Assembly: GCF_019510245.1 (NCBI RefSeq)
Contig: NZ_JAEKKT010000197.1
Span: 1-38,028, forward strand
DNA from: Streptomyces sp.
GTDB lineage: Bacteria; Actinomycetota; Actinomycetes; Streptomycetales; Streptomycetaceae
DNA: 38,028 nt
Direction: 5' to 3'
The number at the start of each line of letters is the position of its first letter. Position 1 is the stretch's first letter. The position numbers and the translations under genes were made by a program. Below the pieces are notes generated by a model that did not search any database, was not told where the DNA came from, and saw nothing but the letters and a program-made list of their open reading frames with translations. Shown piece after piece: positions 1 to 8,808 of the stretch.

Positions 1-39
1 AGCCGGGCGGCCGACCCCCTAGAACTCGGGAGCGTTGCG

Positions 40-627
40 GTGACCACGGCTACGGTGAGTACGGCTACGACGCGCAGGGAGACGGCGTCGGCGGAGACTG
101 CTGCGGTGCGGACTGCGGTCGGGTCGGCCGCGGCGACCACGCGACCGCGGCCGGCCCTGCGGATCGTGGCCGCCGCCGCGGGGCTCGCGGGTGCGCTCGC
201 GCTGACCGCGTGCAGCGGGGGCGGCGGGTCCGGCAGCGGCTCCTCGGCCACCCCGTCGGGCACGTCCTCCGCCACCGCCACGGCCGGTTCGGACGGCTCC
301 ACGGCCTCCTCCGACGCACTGCAGGGCAGCTGGATCACCACGAGCGGCGGCAAGATCGTGGCACTGGTCGTCACCGGCAAGGAAGCCGGGCTCTTCGAGA
401 CCGGCGGGTCCGTGTGCAGCGGGACCGCCGGCGAGGAGGCCGGGATGCGGATGATCCATCTCACCTGCACGGACGGCAGCAAGGACCGGGTCACCGGAAT
501 GGTGGACTCGGTCAGCAAGAGCGGCATGAAGGTCACCTGGTCCGGGAAATCGGGCGAGGAGACGTACACCAGGGCCGAGGGCGGCAAGCTGCCGTCCGGG
601 CTGCCGACGGCGCACCTTGGGCAGTAG
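40..627 (+). CDS. Small secreted lipoprotein, function unknown
   Basis: A 195-residue protein with a long Ser/Thr/Ala-rich N-terminus, then a hydrophobic stretch ending in the lipobox LTAC at about residues 55-58, so it should be exported and lipid-anchored. A Gly/Ser-rich linker follows, then a compact domain of about 100 residues (from roughly GSWITTSGGKIVAL) with two cysteines that could form a disulfide. The start is the GTG at 40, with GGGAG seven bases upstream. I do not recognise the mature domain. The N-terminus before the hydrophobic core is unusually long for a lipoprotein, so the true start could lie further in. It is followed by another lipoprotein gene in the same direction. Confidence 0.75.
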   Translation: MTTATVSTATTRRETASAETAAVRTAVGSAAATTRPRPALRIVAAAAGLAGALALTACSGGGGSGSGSSATPSGTSSATATAGSDGSTASSDALQGSWITTSGGKIVALVVTGKEAGLFETGGSVCSGTAGEEAGMRMIHLTCTDGSKDRVTGMVDSVSKSGMKVTWSGKSGEETYTRAEGGKLPSGLPTAHLGQ

Positions 628-783
628 GGCGCTCTGCGGCCACCGTGCAGTCGGCTCCAGGGGGCCTGCGCGGGACGCCGGGAACGTGGCGTACGGCGGC
701 CGGAAGCGGGGGCGGGCGCGCGGGGCCCGGGCCGGGGCGTGATGATGCTGGGACACCGTCACGACCTCAATGGGGATCTGCAC

Positions 784-1299
784 ATGCGCGTCATTCCGCT
801 CACCGTCACCGCCGTCGCCGCCGCCCTCGCCCTGACCGCCTGCAATGACGGCGGCTCGGGCTCCAGCGGCAAGAACAGCTCGGCCTGCGAGATCGGCAAG
901 GTCTCCGTCCAGGTCGGCTCCGCGAGCGTGGCGCCGGCCGCGGGGGACACCGGCGAGGTGCCGGTGTCCCTCACCAACCAGAGCGCGCCGTGCACGCTGG
1001 AGGGTTTCGCCGGTGTCACGCTGAAGGCGGGCGGTACGTCGGCGACGGTCGGCGCGCAGTCGGGCGCGAAGGGCCAGAAGCTCAAGCTCGCCAAGGGCGA
1101 CTCCGCGACGTTCTCGATCAGCTATGTGCGCGGCAAGGACGGCGACAAGGCGAGCCTCGCGGCCACGTCGCTGACGGTGTCCCTGCCGGGGGGCGACGCG
1201 ACGGAGAGCTTCCCGTGGAAGTACGGGGCGGTGGCGGGCCAGGGGACGGCGGAGAAGCCGAACGCCGCGGTGGGGGCGTTCCAGCAGGCGGGGGACTGA
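784..1299 (+). CDS. DUF4232-type lipoprotein
   Basis: A 171-residue lipoprotein: signal peptide with lipobox LTAC near residue 20, a short Gly/Ser linker, then a beta-rich domain with a conserved-looking first cysteine (SACEIGKVSV) and a second in SAPCTLEGFAGV. This pattern (paired Cys, 'VSLTNQS..CTLxGFAGVTL', 'KLAKGDSATFSISY') is what I know from the actinobacterial DUF4232 family, whose role is not established. I chose ATG at 784 over the upstream GTG at 739, because GGGGAT lies eight bases before it and the signal peptide then begins cleanly (MRVIPLTVT). It is preceded by another lipoprotein and followed by a convergent gene. Confidence 0.85.
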   Translation: MRVIPLTVTAVAAALALTACNDGGSGSSGKNSSACEIGKVSVQVGSASVAPAAGDTGEVPVSLTNQSAPCTLEGFAGVTLKAGGTSATVGAQSGAKGQKLKLAKGDSATFSISYVRGKDGDKASLAATSLTVSLPGGDATESFPWKYGAVAGQGTAEKPNAAVGAFQQAGD

Positions 1300-1340
1300 T
1301 TCGGGGGCGGTGCGGTTGCCCTTCGGCCAGCCGCCGGCGG

Positions 1341-1391
1341 AGGGTCCTCGCGCAGTTCCCCGCGCCCCTGACGGCCCCGGTAGGTCAGGGG
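1341..1391. terminator. Inverted repeat between convergent genes, within a Streptomyces-type dispersed repeat
   Basis: CCCCTGAC at 1365-1372 pairs with GTCAGGGG at 1384-1391 across an 11-base loop, in the short gap between the lipoprotein gene and the convergent DUF2786 gene; the second arm overlaps the latter's stop codon. The adjoining CGCGCAGTTCCCCGCGCCCC is a motif I recall as occurring many times between genes in Streptomyces genomes. A role as bidirectional terminator is inferred from position; there is no T-run. Confidence 0.5.
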
Positions 1392-2524
1392 AGTTGGGGG
1401 TGTGAGTTGACCTGGGCCCGGTCGGCTGCTCTTGTGCCCTCTGTCCAGCCTGCCTCGTCGGTGACTCCGCGCAGGCGGGTCGTGGTGGTCTCCGGGAACA
1501 TCTGCTCCATGCGGTCGGTCACGGCCAGCTCTCGCGTGGCCAGGACCGGGAGCAGGTCCCGGGGCGACTCGGTCCCGGTCACGGCCGACCGGGCCGCCGC
1601 TCGGAGGCGGTCGCCGACCCGGTGGGCGTAGGCCGCCAGGAAGGACTGGCGGAAGGTCTTCGTACGCTTGCGGCCGCCCGCCCGCTGCGCCGCCTCCGCC
1701 TTCGTCATCGCGTGCGTGGCCTGCACCAGCAGCGAGGTGTGGAGCAGCTCGACCACCTCCAGGTCCGCCTCGAAGCCGACGACCGTGGAGAAGGCCAGCG
1801 GCTCGTTCCACACCGCACGGCAGTGGTTGGCGGTGGCGACCGCGTCCAGCAGCACCGCCTTGGCCTGCTCGTACGGCGGCTCGACGCCGATCCGGCAGGC
1901 GCTCGGCGCGTCCGGCGCGGGCGCCCCCGCGGCGAGCAGCGCCTCGTCCACGCTGTGCCGGGCCATCAGTTCCTGTGCCTTCGCACTGAGCGCCTCCGCC
2001 TCCTCCGGAAAGCCGGTCGCCTCGGCCTTGGCGAGCAGCGCGCGGATCCGGCCGAGCATGCGGGAGGACTCCGGGCGGTGCGCGGTCGCAGCGGGCCGGG
2101 GCTCGTCGAGAGGCTCCAGGGCGGGCAGTCGCAGCAGCAGGCGGTAGAGCTCCAGGACGGCGGTGGCGTGCGAGAAACGATCGCCCACGCGCGCGTGGCC
2201 GTCCGGCTCCGGCAGCGTGTCGAGCTGCGCCCGCCAGCGGGGGCCGCGCGGCCGGTCGTCCGGTGCCTGCGCCCGTATCAGGCCCGCGGTGAGCCGGACG
2301 TGCGGGTCGTCCAGCTCGCGCCGCACCAGCCGGACGACGTCGGCGGGCTGCCAGCCGCGCCGCCAGGCCGCCGCGACGAACTCCCGGCCCCGGTGCGCGA
2401 GTTCCGCGTCGGCGCCGGGGTCGGCCGCGAGGAGGGACGCGCCCGTGTCGAGGCCGGAGTCGGTGTCGTCGTACAGGGCGCTCTGGAAAGCTCGGTCGAC
2501 GGTGCTGGGCTGGCTGCTGGTCAC
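1385..2524 (-). CDS. DUF2786 domain protein
   Basis: A 379-residue cytoplasmic protein. The segment LGRIRALLAKAEATGFPEEA (about residues 157-176) followed by EALSAKAQELMARHSVDEALL is the DUF2786 signature, found in proteins of unknown function including phage and plasmid ones. The N-terminal third (AAAWRRGWQPADVVRLVRRE) is typical of the longer actinobacterial form. The GTG at 2524 is preferred over the in-frame ATG at 2659, because the earlier start would run through the regulatory palindromes of the divergent Clp-N gene and the added residues look non-coding. Convergent with the DUF4232 gene and divergent from the Clp-N gene. Biochemical function unknown. Confidence 0.85.
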   Translation of the reverse strand: MTSSQPSTVDRAFQSALYDDTDSGLDTGASLLAADPGADAELAHRGREFVAAAWRRGWQPADVVRLVRRELDDPHVRLTAGLIRAQAPDDRPRGPRWRAQLDTLPEPDGHARVGDRFSHATAVLELYRLLLRLPALEPLDEPRPAATAHRPESSRMLGRIRALLAKAEATGFPEEAEALSAKAQELMARHSVDEALLAAGAPAPDAPSACRIGVEPPYEQAKAVLLDAVATANHCRAVWNEPLAFSTVVGFEADLEVVELLHTSLLVQATHAMTKAEAAQRAGGRKRTKTFRQSFLAAYAHRVGDRLRAAARSAVTGTESPRDLLPVLATRELAVTDRMEQMFPETTTTRLRGVTDEAGWTEGTRAADRAQVNSHPQLP

Positions 2525-2626
2525 GTGTCGATCGTGCCACGCGGTGCCGACAGCGGTCGTCGGCCGTCCACACCCTGTGGACAAACGCCCCGCCCTCAGC
2601 CGCCGAGCCCGCCCCGGCCCCCAAGT

Positions 2627-2643
2627 GTCAACCAACGGTTGAC
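2627..2643. promoter_or_regulatory. Operator-like palindrome 1 (GTCAACC-N3-GGTTGAC)
   Basis: A perfect inverted repeat with seven-base arms around AAC, lying 31 bases before the Clp-N start codon. A second copy with identical arms sits 28 bases downstream. The protein encoded next has its own helix-turn-helix, so autoregulation is the simplest reading. Confidence 0.7.
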
Positions 2644-2654
2644 AGGGGAGGGAT

Positions 2655-2671
2655 GTCAACCTAGGGTTGAC
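2655..2671. promoter_or_regulatory. Operator-like palindrome 2 (GTCAACC-N3-GGTTGAC)
   Basis: Perfect inverted repeat with the same arms as the copy at 2627, spacer TAG, ending two bases before the ATG at 2674. It lies between the likely ribosome binding site (GGGGAGGGA at 2645-2653) and the start codon, so the palindrome could act on DNA as an operator or on mRNA as a hairpin that hides the start. Confidence 0.7.
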
Positions 2672-2673
2672 AC

Positions 2674-3444
2674 ATGGCTACCGACCCGAACATCACGGCA
2701 TCCGTACGCCTCGACGACCTCATCGCGGCGATCAAGAAGGTGCACCCCGAACCCCTCGACCAGCTCCAGGACGCGGTGCTCGCGGCCGACCACCTGGGCG
2801 ACGTGGCAGACCACCTGATCGGCCACTTCGTCGACCAGGCCCGGCGCTCGGGCGCGTCCTGGACCGACATCGGCAAGAGCATGGGCGTGACCCGGCAGGC
2901 CGCGCAGAAGCGCTTCGTGCCGAAGGAGTCCGCCGCCCTCGACCCCAACCAGGGCTTCGACCGCTACACCCCCCGCGCGCGGAACGTGGTGATGGCGGCC
3001 CACAACGAGGCGCTCGCGGCCCGCAACCCCGAGGGCCGCCCCGAGCACCTGGTCCTCGGCCTGCTGTCCGAACCGGACGGCATCGCGGCCAAGGCGATCC
3101 TCGCGCAGGGCGTCCTGCTCGACACCGTGCGCCAGACGGCGACGGCCGCGCTGCCGCCGGCCTCGGACGACGTCCCCGACCTCGTCCCCTACGGCCCGGA
3201 GGCCAAGAAGGCCCTCGAACTCACCTTCCGCGAGGCCCTCCGCCTCGGCCACAACTACATCGGCACCGAGCACCTGCTGCTGGCCCTCCTGGAACACGAG
3301 AACGGCGAGGGCGTCCTCAGCGGACTGGGCATCACCAAGCCGGCGACCGAGGAGTACATCGCCAAGGCGCTCGGCCTGCTGCTGGAACGGCAGCAGGCCG
3401 CGGCGGAGGCGGCGGACGAGCCGGAGGGAGGCGAGGCGGGCTGA
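2674..3444 (+). CDS. Helix-turn-helix protein with Clp N-terminal repeats
   Basis: A 256-residue protein. Residues 62-81 (ASWTDIGKSMGVTRQAAQKR) read as a helix-turn-helix. Two Clp_N-type repeats follow: one from about residue 97 (YTPRARNVVMAAHNEALA, then PEHLVLGLL) and one from about 168 (YGPEAKKALELTFREALRLG, then GTEHLLLALL). There is no ATPase domain, so it is not a ClpA/ClpC chaperone; Clp_N domains bind substrates or degron-like ligands. I infer a DNA-binding regulator or adaptor with a Clp_N sensor part. The C-terminus ends in an Ala/Glu-rich tail. Strong GGGAGGGA ribosome site; twin palindromes lie at the start. Divergent from the DUF2786 gene. Confidence 0.88.
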   Translation: MATDPNITASVRLDDLIAAIKKVHPEPLDQLQDAVLAADHLGDVADHLIGHFVDQARRSGASWTDIGKSMGVTRQAAQKRFVPKESAALDPNQGFDRYTPRARNVVMAAHNEALAARNPEGRPEHLVLGLLSEPDGIAAKAILAQGVLLDTVRQTATAALPPASDDVPDLVPYGPEAKKALELTFREALRLGHNYIGTEHLLLALLEHENGEGVLSGLGITKPATEEYIAKALGLLLERQQAAAEAADEPEGGEAG

Positions 3445-3511
3445 CAGCCCCCTCGGCACGCTGAAACCGCAGGTCAGAGCGATTGTCAGTGGCGGGTGCC
3501 ACACTCGCAGC

Positions 3512-5200
3512 ATGACCGACCGGTGGGCCCTCGCTCCGGCCGAGGACGGTGGCGTGGACCTCGCCCCCCTCGGTCCGGACGGGCTGCCCACCGGACCGGT
3601 GCGGCGGGAGCCCGATCTCGCCGGGGCGGTCAGGGGCCGCCCGGAGGTGACACGCTGGGTGTGGCGGTCGACCGCCGAGGTCTACCCGCGCCTGCTCGCC
3701 ACGGGGGTGCGAGTGGAGCGGTGCTACGACATCGAGGACGCCGAGACACTGCTGCTGGGCCACGAGGGACGGTCGGGCGAGCCACGCTCGGCCGCCGCCG
3801 CCCTGGCCCGCCTCCGCGGCGGCCCCGTACCGCCCGACCCGCCGCAGCGCGCGGCCGAACCGGGCGCGCAGTCCCCGCTGTTCGAGCCGCAGGGCACCGC
3901 CCGCCTGACGCTCGACGAGCTCCTCGCGGTCTACGCCGAGCAGCAGCGCCGGCACGACCGGGCCGAACACCCGGACCGGATGCGGCTGCTGACCGCCGCC
4001 GAGTCGGCAGGCATGCTGATCGCCGCCGAGATGAACGGCGCGGGCGTGCCCTGGAGCGCCGAGGTCCACCGCGAGGTGCTGCGCGAACTGCTCGGCGAGC
4101 GGTACGCGGGCGGCGGCGAGCCGCGCCGGCTGGCCGAGCTGGCCGACGAGGTGTCGGCCGCGTTCGGCAGGCGGGTGCGCCCGGATCTGCCGGCCGACGT
4201 GATCAAGGCCTTCGCGCAGGCCGGGATCAAGGTGAAATCCACCCGCCGCTGGGAGCTCTCGGGCATCGATCACCCGGCCGTGAAGCCACTCCTCGAATAC
4301 AAGAAGCTGTACCGGATCTGGGTGGCGCACGGCTGGACCTGGCTCCAGGACTGGGTGCGCGACGGCCGCTTCCGGCCCGAGTTCCACGCGGGCGGTACGG
4401 TCACCGGGCGCTGGGTGACCAACGGCGGGGGCGCCCTGCAGATCCCCAAGGTGATCCGGCGGGCCGCGGTGGCCGACCCCGGCTGGCGGCTGGTCGTGGC
4501 CGACGCCGACCAGATGGAACCGCGCGTGCTGGCGGCGATCTCCCGCGACCCCGGGCTGATGGAGGTCGCCGGGCGGGAGACCGACCTCTACCAGGCGGTC
4601 TCCGACCGCGCCTTCTCCGGCGACCGCGCGCAGGCCAAGCTCGCCGTCCTCGGTGCGGTCTACGGGCAGACCTCCGGCGACGGGCTGAAGAACCTGGCCG
4701 CGCTCAGACGCCGTTTCCCCAAGGCGGTGGCCTATGTCGACGAGGCGGCGCGGGCGGGCGAGGAGGGCCGGCTGGTGCGCACCTGGCTGGGCCGGACCTG
4801 CCCGCCGGCGACCGGTGCGAGCGACGGCACCGAGGAGGCGGGCATGCCCCAGGAGGAGCCGGAGGAGCAGGCGCCGGAGGGCTGGGTACCGGGCTACGCC
4901 TCCACCAACTCCCGGGCCAGAGGCCGCTTCGCGCGCAACTTCGTGGTCCAGGGCAGCGCCGCCGACTGGGCCCTGCTGATGCTCGCGGCGCTGCGCCGGA
5001 CCTGCGCGGACCTGGCGGCCGAGCTGGTCTTCTTCCAGCACGACGAGGTGATCGTGCACTGCCCCGAGGAGGAGACCGGGACGGTGGTGGCGGCGATCCG
5101 GGAGGCGGCTGACCTGGCCGGACGGCTGACGTTCGGGCAGACACCGGTCCGTTTCCCGTTCACGACGGCCGTGGTGGAGTGCTATGCCGACGCGAAGTGA
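3512..5200 (+). CDS. Bifunctional 3'-5' exonuclease/DNA polymerase, PolA family
   Basis: A 562-residue family A polymerase without a 5'-3' nuclease domain. The polymerase motifs are intact: motif A VADADQMEPR near residue 330, motif B AQAKLAVLGAVYG near 372, and motif C QHDEVIVH near 508. The N-terminal 200 residues correspond to the proofreading exonuclease fold but lack an obvious full DEDD set, so that activity may be lost. It is about 60 percent of the length of true Pol I and matches the short PolA paralogue that streptomycetes carry beside polA, probably for repair or translesion synthesis. No ribosome site is visible before ATG 3512 (CACACTCGCAGC precedes it), so a leaderless transcript is possible. 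It ends nine bases before a convergent gene. Confidence 0.9.
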   Translation: MTDRWALAPAEDGGVDLAPLGPDGLPTGPVRREPDLAGAVRGRPEVTRWVWRSTAEVYPRLLATGVRVERCYDIEDAETLLLGHEGRSGEPRSAAAALARLRGGPVPPDPPQRAAEPGAQSPLFEPQGTARLTLDELLAVYAEQQRRHDRAEHPDRMRLLTAAESAGMLIAAEMNGAGVPWSAEVHREVLRELLGERYAGGGEPRRLAELADEVSAAFGRRVRPDLPADVIKAFAQAGIKVKSTRRWELSGIDHPAVKPLLEYKKLYRIWVAHGWTWLQDWVRDGRFRPEFHAGGTVTGRWVTNGGGALQIPKVIRRAAVADPGWRLVVADADQMEPRVLAAISRDPGLMEVAGRETDLYQAVSDRAFSGDRAQAKLAVLGAVYGQTSGDGLKNLAALRRRFPKAVAYVDEAARAGEEGRLVRTWLGRTCPPATGASDGTEEAGMPQEEPEEQAPEGWVPGYASTNSRARGRFARNFVVQGSAADWALLMLAALRRTCADLAAELVFFQHDEVIVHCPEEETGTVVAAIREAADLAGRLTFGQTPVRFPFTTAVVECYADAK

Positions 5201-5209
5201 CCGGTCCGG

Positions 5210-8200
5210 TCAGGCGCCGGCTGCCAGCAGGCCGCGCAGCTCCGCGAGGACGTCCGGCTCGTCCGTGCCGTCCAGAGCGGTGAGGGCCGCGCGCCAGACG
5301 TCGTACGCCTCGTCGGTGCGCCCTTGTCCGCGCAGCAGCAGACCGAGCTGGTGGCGGGCGAGACCGCCGCTGTAGCGGTCGGCGCGGGCGTCGGCGCGGC
5401 GCAGGAGTTCCGTGCACTCGTGGTGGGCGCGGTCGGTCCGGCCGAGGGCGCGCAGCGCCCGGACCAGACCGAGCCGGGTCTGGGACTCGCCGTGCCAGTC
5501 GCCGTGACCGCCGAGGATGCGCAGGCTTTCCTCGAAGTGCGCGGCGGCGGCCGCCGGTTCACCGAGGCGGAGCTGGGCGTAGCCGATGTTGCAGTGCGCC
5601 GAGTGCTGCAGGATCACCGCGCCGATGGCGTCCCCGATCGCGAGGGAGCGCCGGTGCTGCTCGATGGCGGCGAGCGGGTCGGTGTGCTCGTAGAGGTTGC
5701 CGAGATGGCTGTGGGTGACGGCCTCGCCGTAGGGGTCGTTCAGCTGCCGGGAGTACTCCAGGCTCTGCCGCAGCGCCTCGCCCGACTCGTCGTACCGGCC
5801 GAGCCCCTCCAGCAGCAGCCCCCGGTTGTTCAGGCCGCGCCGGATCCAGGACACCATGCCCAGGCGCCGCCACAGGGCCAGCGCCCGGTCGGTCAGGGCG
5901 AGCGCCTCCCGCTGGCGGCCGGTGAGGAAGCGCAGGCCGGCGAGGTCGCCCAGGGCGTAGGCCTCGGCGGGCTCGTCACCGAGGCGCCGGGCGGCGGCCA
6001 GGGCCGCGGTGCCGAGCACCTCCATCTCGGCGACCCGGCCGCTGCGCAGGACGTAGGGGTAGAGGAGCCGGACCAGCGTGGAGAGATAGGCGCTGATCCG
6101 CGCGTCGGTGCTGTCGGCGTACCGCTCCACCAGGGCGACGATGTTCTCCAGCTCCGTGTCGCCCCAGGCGAAGGCGTGCTCGGCGCACGCGAAGGACGGC
6201 AGGGCGGCGGCGTACGGCTGGTGCTCGGGCGGCTGCGCGGTGGTGGGCCGGCGGCGGTCGCCCTGGTCGCGCCCAGGTTCGAGGATTGCGAGGAGGGCGC
6301 GTTCGGCGACGGCGGCGAACCACCGCAGAGCGGTGAGCGCGGCCTCGGTGCGGTCGGTGCCGCCGGCATGACCGATGCCGTCGCTCCCGTCGGTCCCGTC
6401 GCTCCCGTCGGTCTTCTCCGCCAGCTCGCGGGCGAAGTCCCGTACCAGGTCGTGCGGGGTGTAGCGGCCGTACGCGGTCTCCTCCAGCAGGGCGACGTCG
6501 ACCAGGCGGTCCAGGGCGGCCTCGGCGCGGCGCTCGTCGGCGCCGGCGAGGCGGGCGATCAGCGGGGCGCCGTAGGTGGGCAGGTCGAGGGCGCCCAGGT
6601 GGCGCAGGACCAGGGCGGCGTCACGGTCGCAGGCGTGGTCGGAGCCGGCCAGGGCGTCATGGGCCACGGCGAGCGAGCGCCGGACGCTGAGGTCGTCGTA
6701 TTCGAGGTGCTGCAACCTGCCCTCGGTGGCCGCCAGCTGGCCGGCCAGCACCTCGGGGGTGAGCGCGCCTCGGGCGGCCAGCCGGGCGGCCACGACGCGC
6801 AGGGCGAGCGGGAGCCGTCCGGTGAGGCCGACGAGCGGGTGGCCGGCGTCGATCTCCGCACGCCCGCTGACCGCGCGCAGCAGCGCCGCGCTGTCCTCTC
6901 CGGTCAGCGGGCCGAGCGGGAAGCGGCGGGCGCCGTCGAGCGCGGTGAGCGGCGAGCGGCTGGTGACGATCACCGCACAGCCGGGGCCGCCGGGGAGCAG
7001 CGGCCGCACCTGGGCGGCGTTCGCGGCGTCGTCGAGGAGCAGCAGGGTGCGGGTCGGCGCGAGCAGGGAGCGCAGCAACGCGGCTGCCGCGTCCGGGTGT
7101 TCGGGGATGTGCCGGGGATCGGCGCCGAGGTCCCGCAGCAGCGCGGCGAGCGCCTGACCGGGGGCGAGCGGGGGCATGCCGGGGGTGGCGCCGTGCAGGT
7201 GGACGTAGAGCTGGCCGTCGGGGAAACGTTCCCGCAGCTGATGGGCCACGTGCAGCGCGAGTGCGCTCTTGCCGACGCCGGCCATGCCGCTGAGGACGGC
7301 GAGGACGGGGGCGGCCGTGGCCTCGGCTTCGCCTTCGGCCCCTGTGTGTGCGTCGGCGCCTGCCGGCGGACGGGTGAGGGTGTGGACCAGTTCCTCCCGG
7401 GTGGCGGTGCGTCCCGTGAAGTGCGCCGGGGGCGGGGGAAGCTGGGCGGGGCGCAGGGACGGGGAGTCGTCTCGCGCGGAACCCGGGGCGAGGGGCCGGC
7501 CGGGATCAGCGCCTTCGGCGTTCGGCCGGCGGTCAGGTGACGCGCCCCCCAGGTGCGCGGGCAACTGCGCGACCGGCCACGGCGCACCCGCACCCGGGGC
7601 ACCGTCCGGGGCGCCTCCCCCCGGCACACCCTCGTACGCCGGTCCCTCCGCCACCGCGCCACTCCCCCGCAGCACCTCCACATGGGCCCGGCGTACCGCC
7701 GGGCCGGGCTCGATGCCGAGTTCGTCCCGCAGGCGGTTGCGCAGGTCGCGGTGGACGGCGAGGGCCTCGGCCTGCCGGCCGCCGCGGTGGAGGGCGAGCA
7801 TCAGCTGGCGGTGATAGGCCTCGCGCAGCGGGTACTCCGCGACGAGCGCGGCCAACTCCGGTACGACGCCGCCCAGGCGGGGTCCGCCGAGGGCGAGCTC
7901 CGCGTCGTAGCGCCACTCCAGGAGCAGCAGCCGGGCCTCCTCCAGGCGCTGCACGAAGGCGAAGCCGCCGAGTTCGGCGGGGAGGCCGCCGAGCGGGCTG
8001 CCACGCCAGAGCGCGAGCGCGTCGCCGCAGGCGCGCAGCACCGGCGCCCATTCCCGCCGCCCGTGCGCGGCCCGGGCCTCGGCCACCCGGGCGTCGAACA
8101 CGTCGACGTCCAGCTCACCGTCGTCGACCCGCAGCAGATACCCGGGCGGTACGGCCCGCAGCCGCTCCGGATCGTCGAGCAGCCGGCGCAACCGGGTGAC

Positions 8201-8410
8201 GTGGTTGTGCAGTGAGGCGCGGGCCGACACCGGGGGCGCCCCGCCCCACAGCGCCTCCCTCAGCGACTCGACGGAGACGACCCGCCCGGCCTCCAGGAGC
8301 AGCGCGGCCAGCAGCGCCCGCACCTTGGGGCTGCCGATGGGGCGGACGTCGGCCCCGTCGTAGAGAACCGGAGGTCCCAGCAGTCCGAACCGCAGCTCGT
8401 ACCGCCGCAT
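5210..8410 (-). CDS. AfsR/SARP-type transcriptional regulator with NB-ARC and TPR domains
   Basis: A 1066-residue STAND-class regulator. Residues 1-95 form an OmpR-like winged helix (FGLLGPPVLYDG, GSPKVRALLAALLLEAGR), followed by a bacterial transcriptional activation domain to about 250. A Pro/Gly-rich linker leads to an NB-ARC ATPase with Walker A GMAGVGKSALALHVA near residue 375 and Walker B-like TLLLLDDAANAAQVR. A C-terminal array of TPR repeats runs from about 720 to the end. Layout and length are close to AfsR, which links Ser/Thr kinase signals to secondary metabolism. The start is the ATG at 8410 (in-frame GTG at 8413), with GAGGGG just upstream; longer readings to 8677 have no ribosome site. 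No biosynthetic cluster is adjacent, so the target is unknown. Confidence 0.92.
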   Translation of the reverse strand: MRRYELRFGLLGPPVLYDGADVRPIGSPKVRALLAALLLEAGRVVSVESLREALWGGAPPVSARASLHNHVTRLRRLLDDPERLRAVPPGYLLRVDDGELDVDVFDARVAEARAAHGRREWAPVLRACGDALALWRGSPLGGLPAELGGFAFVQRLEEARLLLLEWRYDAELALGGPRLGGVVPELAALVAEYPLREAYHRQLMLALHRGGRQAEALAVHRDLRNRLRDELGIEPGPAVRRAHVEVLRGSGAVAEGPAYEGVPGGGAPDGAPGAGAPWPVAQLPAHLGGASPDRRPNAEGADPGRPLAPGSARDDSPSLRPAQLPPPPAHFTGRTATREELVHTLTRPPAGADAHTGAEGEAEATAAPVLAVLSGMAGVGKSALALHVAHQLRERFPDGQLYVHLHGATPGMPPLAPGQALAALLRDLGADPRHIPEHPDAAAALLRSLLAPTRTLLLLDDAANAAQVRPLLPGGPGCAVIVTSRSPLTALDGARRFPLGPLTGEDSAALLRAVSGRAEIDAGHPLVGLTGRLPLALRVVAARLAARGALTPEVLAGQLAATEGRLQHLEYDDLSVRRSLAVAHDALAGSDHACDRDAALVLRHLGALDLPTYGAPLIARLAGADERRAEAALDRLVDVALLEETAYGRYTPHDLVRDFARELAEKTDGSDGTDGSDGIGHAGGTDRTEAALTALRWFAAVAERALLAILEPGRDQGDRRRPTTAQPPEHQPYAAALPSFACAEHAFAWGDTELENIVALVERYADSTDARISAYLSTLVRLLYPYVLRSGRVAEMEVLGTAALAAARRLGDEPAEAYALGDLAGLRFLTGRQREALALTDRALALWRRLGMVSWIRRGLNNRGLLLEGLGRYDESGEALRQSLEYSRQLNDPYGEAVTHSHLGNLYEHTDPLAAIEQHRRSLAIGDAIGAVILQHSAHCNIGYAQLRLGEPAAAAAHFEESLRILGGHGDWHGESQTRLGLVRALRALGRTDRAHHECTELLRRADARADRYSGGLARHQLGLLLRGQGRTDEAYDVWRAALTALDGTDEPDVLAELRGLLAAGA

Positions 8411-8808
8411 CACGCCACCCCTCGCCTCCCCGCACGGCGGAGGTGCCCGCCCGCCCTGGATCCTGGCGGAATCCCATCCCGTCGGGGATGAGTTCCCGCC
8501 ACCTTCTCTGTACCGGTCGGAGCCGGAATCCGCCGGGTTTCCGGCCTGTTCCCGGAGTCGTACGACGGCTTCGCGCCAACCGGTTCGCGACCTCCAGGAG
8601 AACCGCTGGCCACATGTTAGCGATCCGTTGGTGAGCCCTGATGTGATCTTCGCATCGGACCGGATCCGACGGCGCACGCGTAAAAGGCGTGACTCGGGGG
8701 AGTGCCGCCGCAGGCCTGGGTCCGGGGACGCGAGAGGGTTCCGGTCGGCGGAGGTGAACGACCGGGACCCTCGTCCCGTCTTTCGAGCGGATCACCGGCT
8801 CCCCGGCC
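8411..8808. other. Intergenic region upstream of the AfsR-like gene
   Basis: About 400 bases without a convincing gene; the short open frames here have no family resemblance. It should contain the promoter of the AfsR-like gene and the terminator of the glycosyltransferase gene. TCGGACCGGATCCGA near 8656-8670 is a near-palindrome that could be a binding site. Confidence 0.5.
8763..8778 (-). terminator. Small hairpin downstream of the glycosyltransferase gene
   Basis: CGGGAC at 8763-8768 pairs with GTCCCG at 8773-8778 around a four-base loop, 31 bases past the glycosyltransferase stop. There is no T-run on the minus strand, so this is a weak call. Confidence 0.35.

Noticed and set aside
1122..2524. 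Long overlapping minus-strand frame beside the DUF2786 gene
   Set aside because: Arg/Gly/Ala-rich shadow; the neighbouring frame carries the DUF2786 signature.
5324..7540. A 738-codon open frame opposite the AfsR-like gene
   Set aside because: Shadow of GC-rich codon usage; no domain, and the minus strand has unmistakable winged-helix, NB-ARC and TPR motifs.
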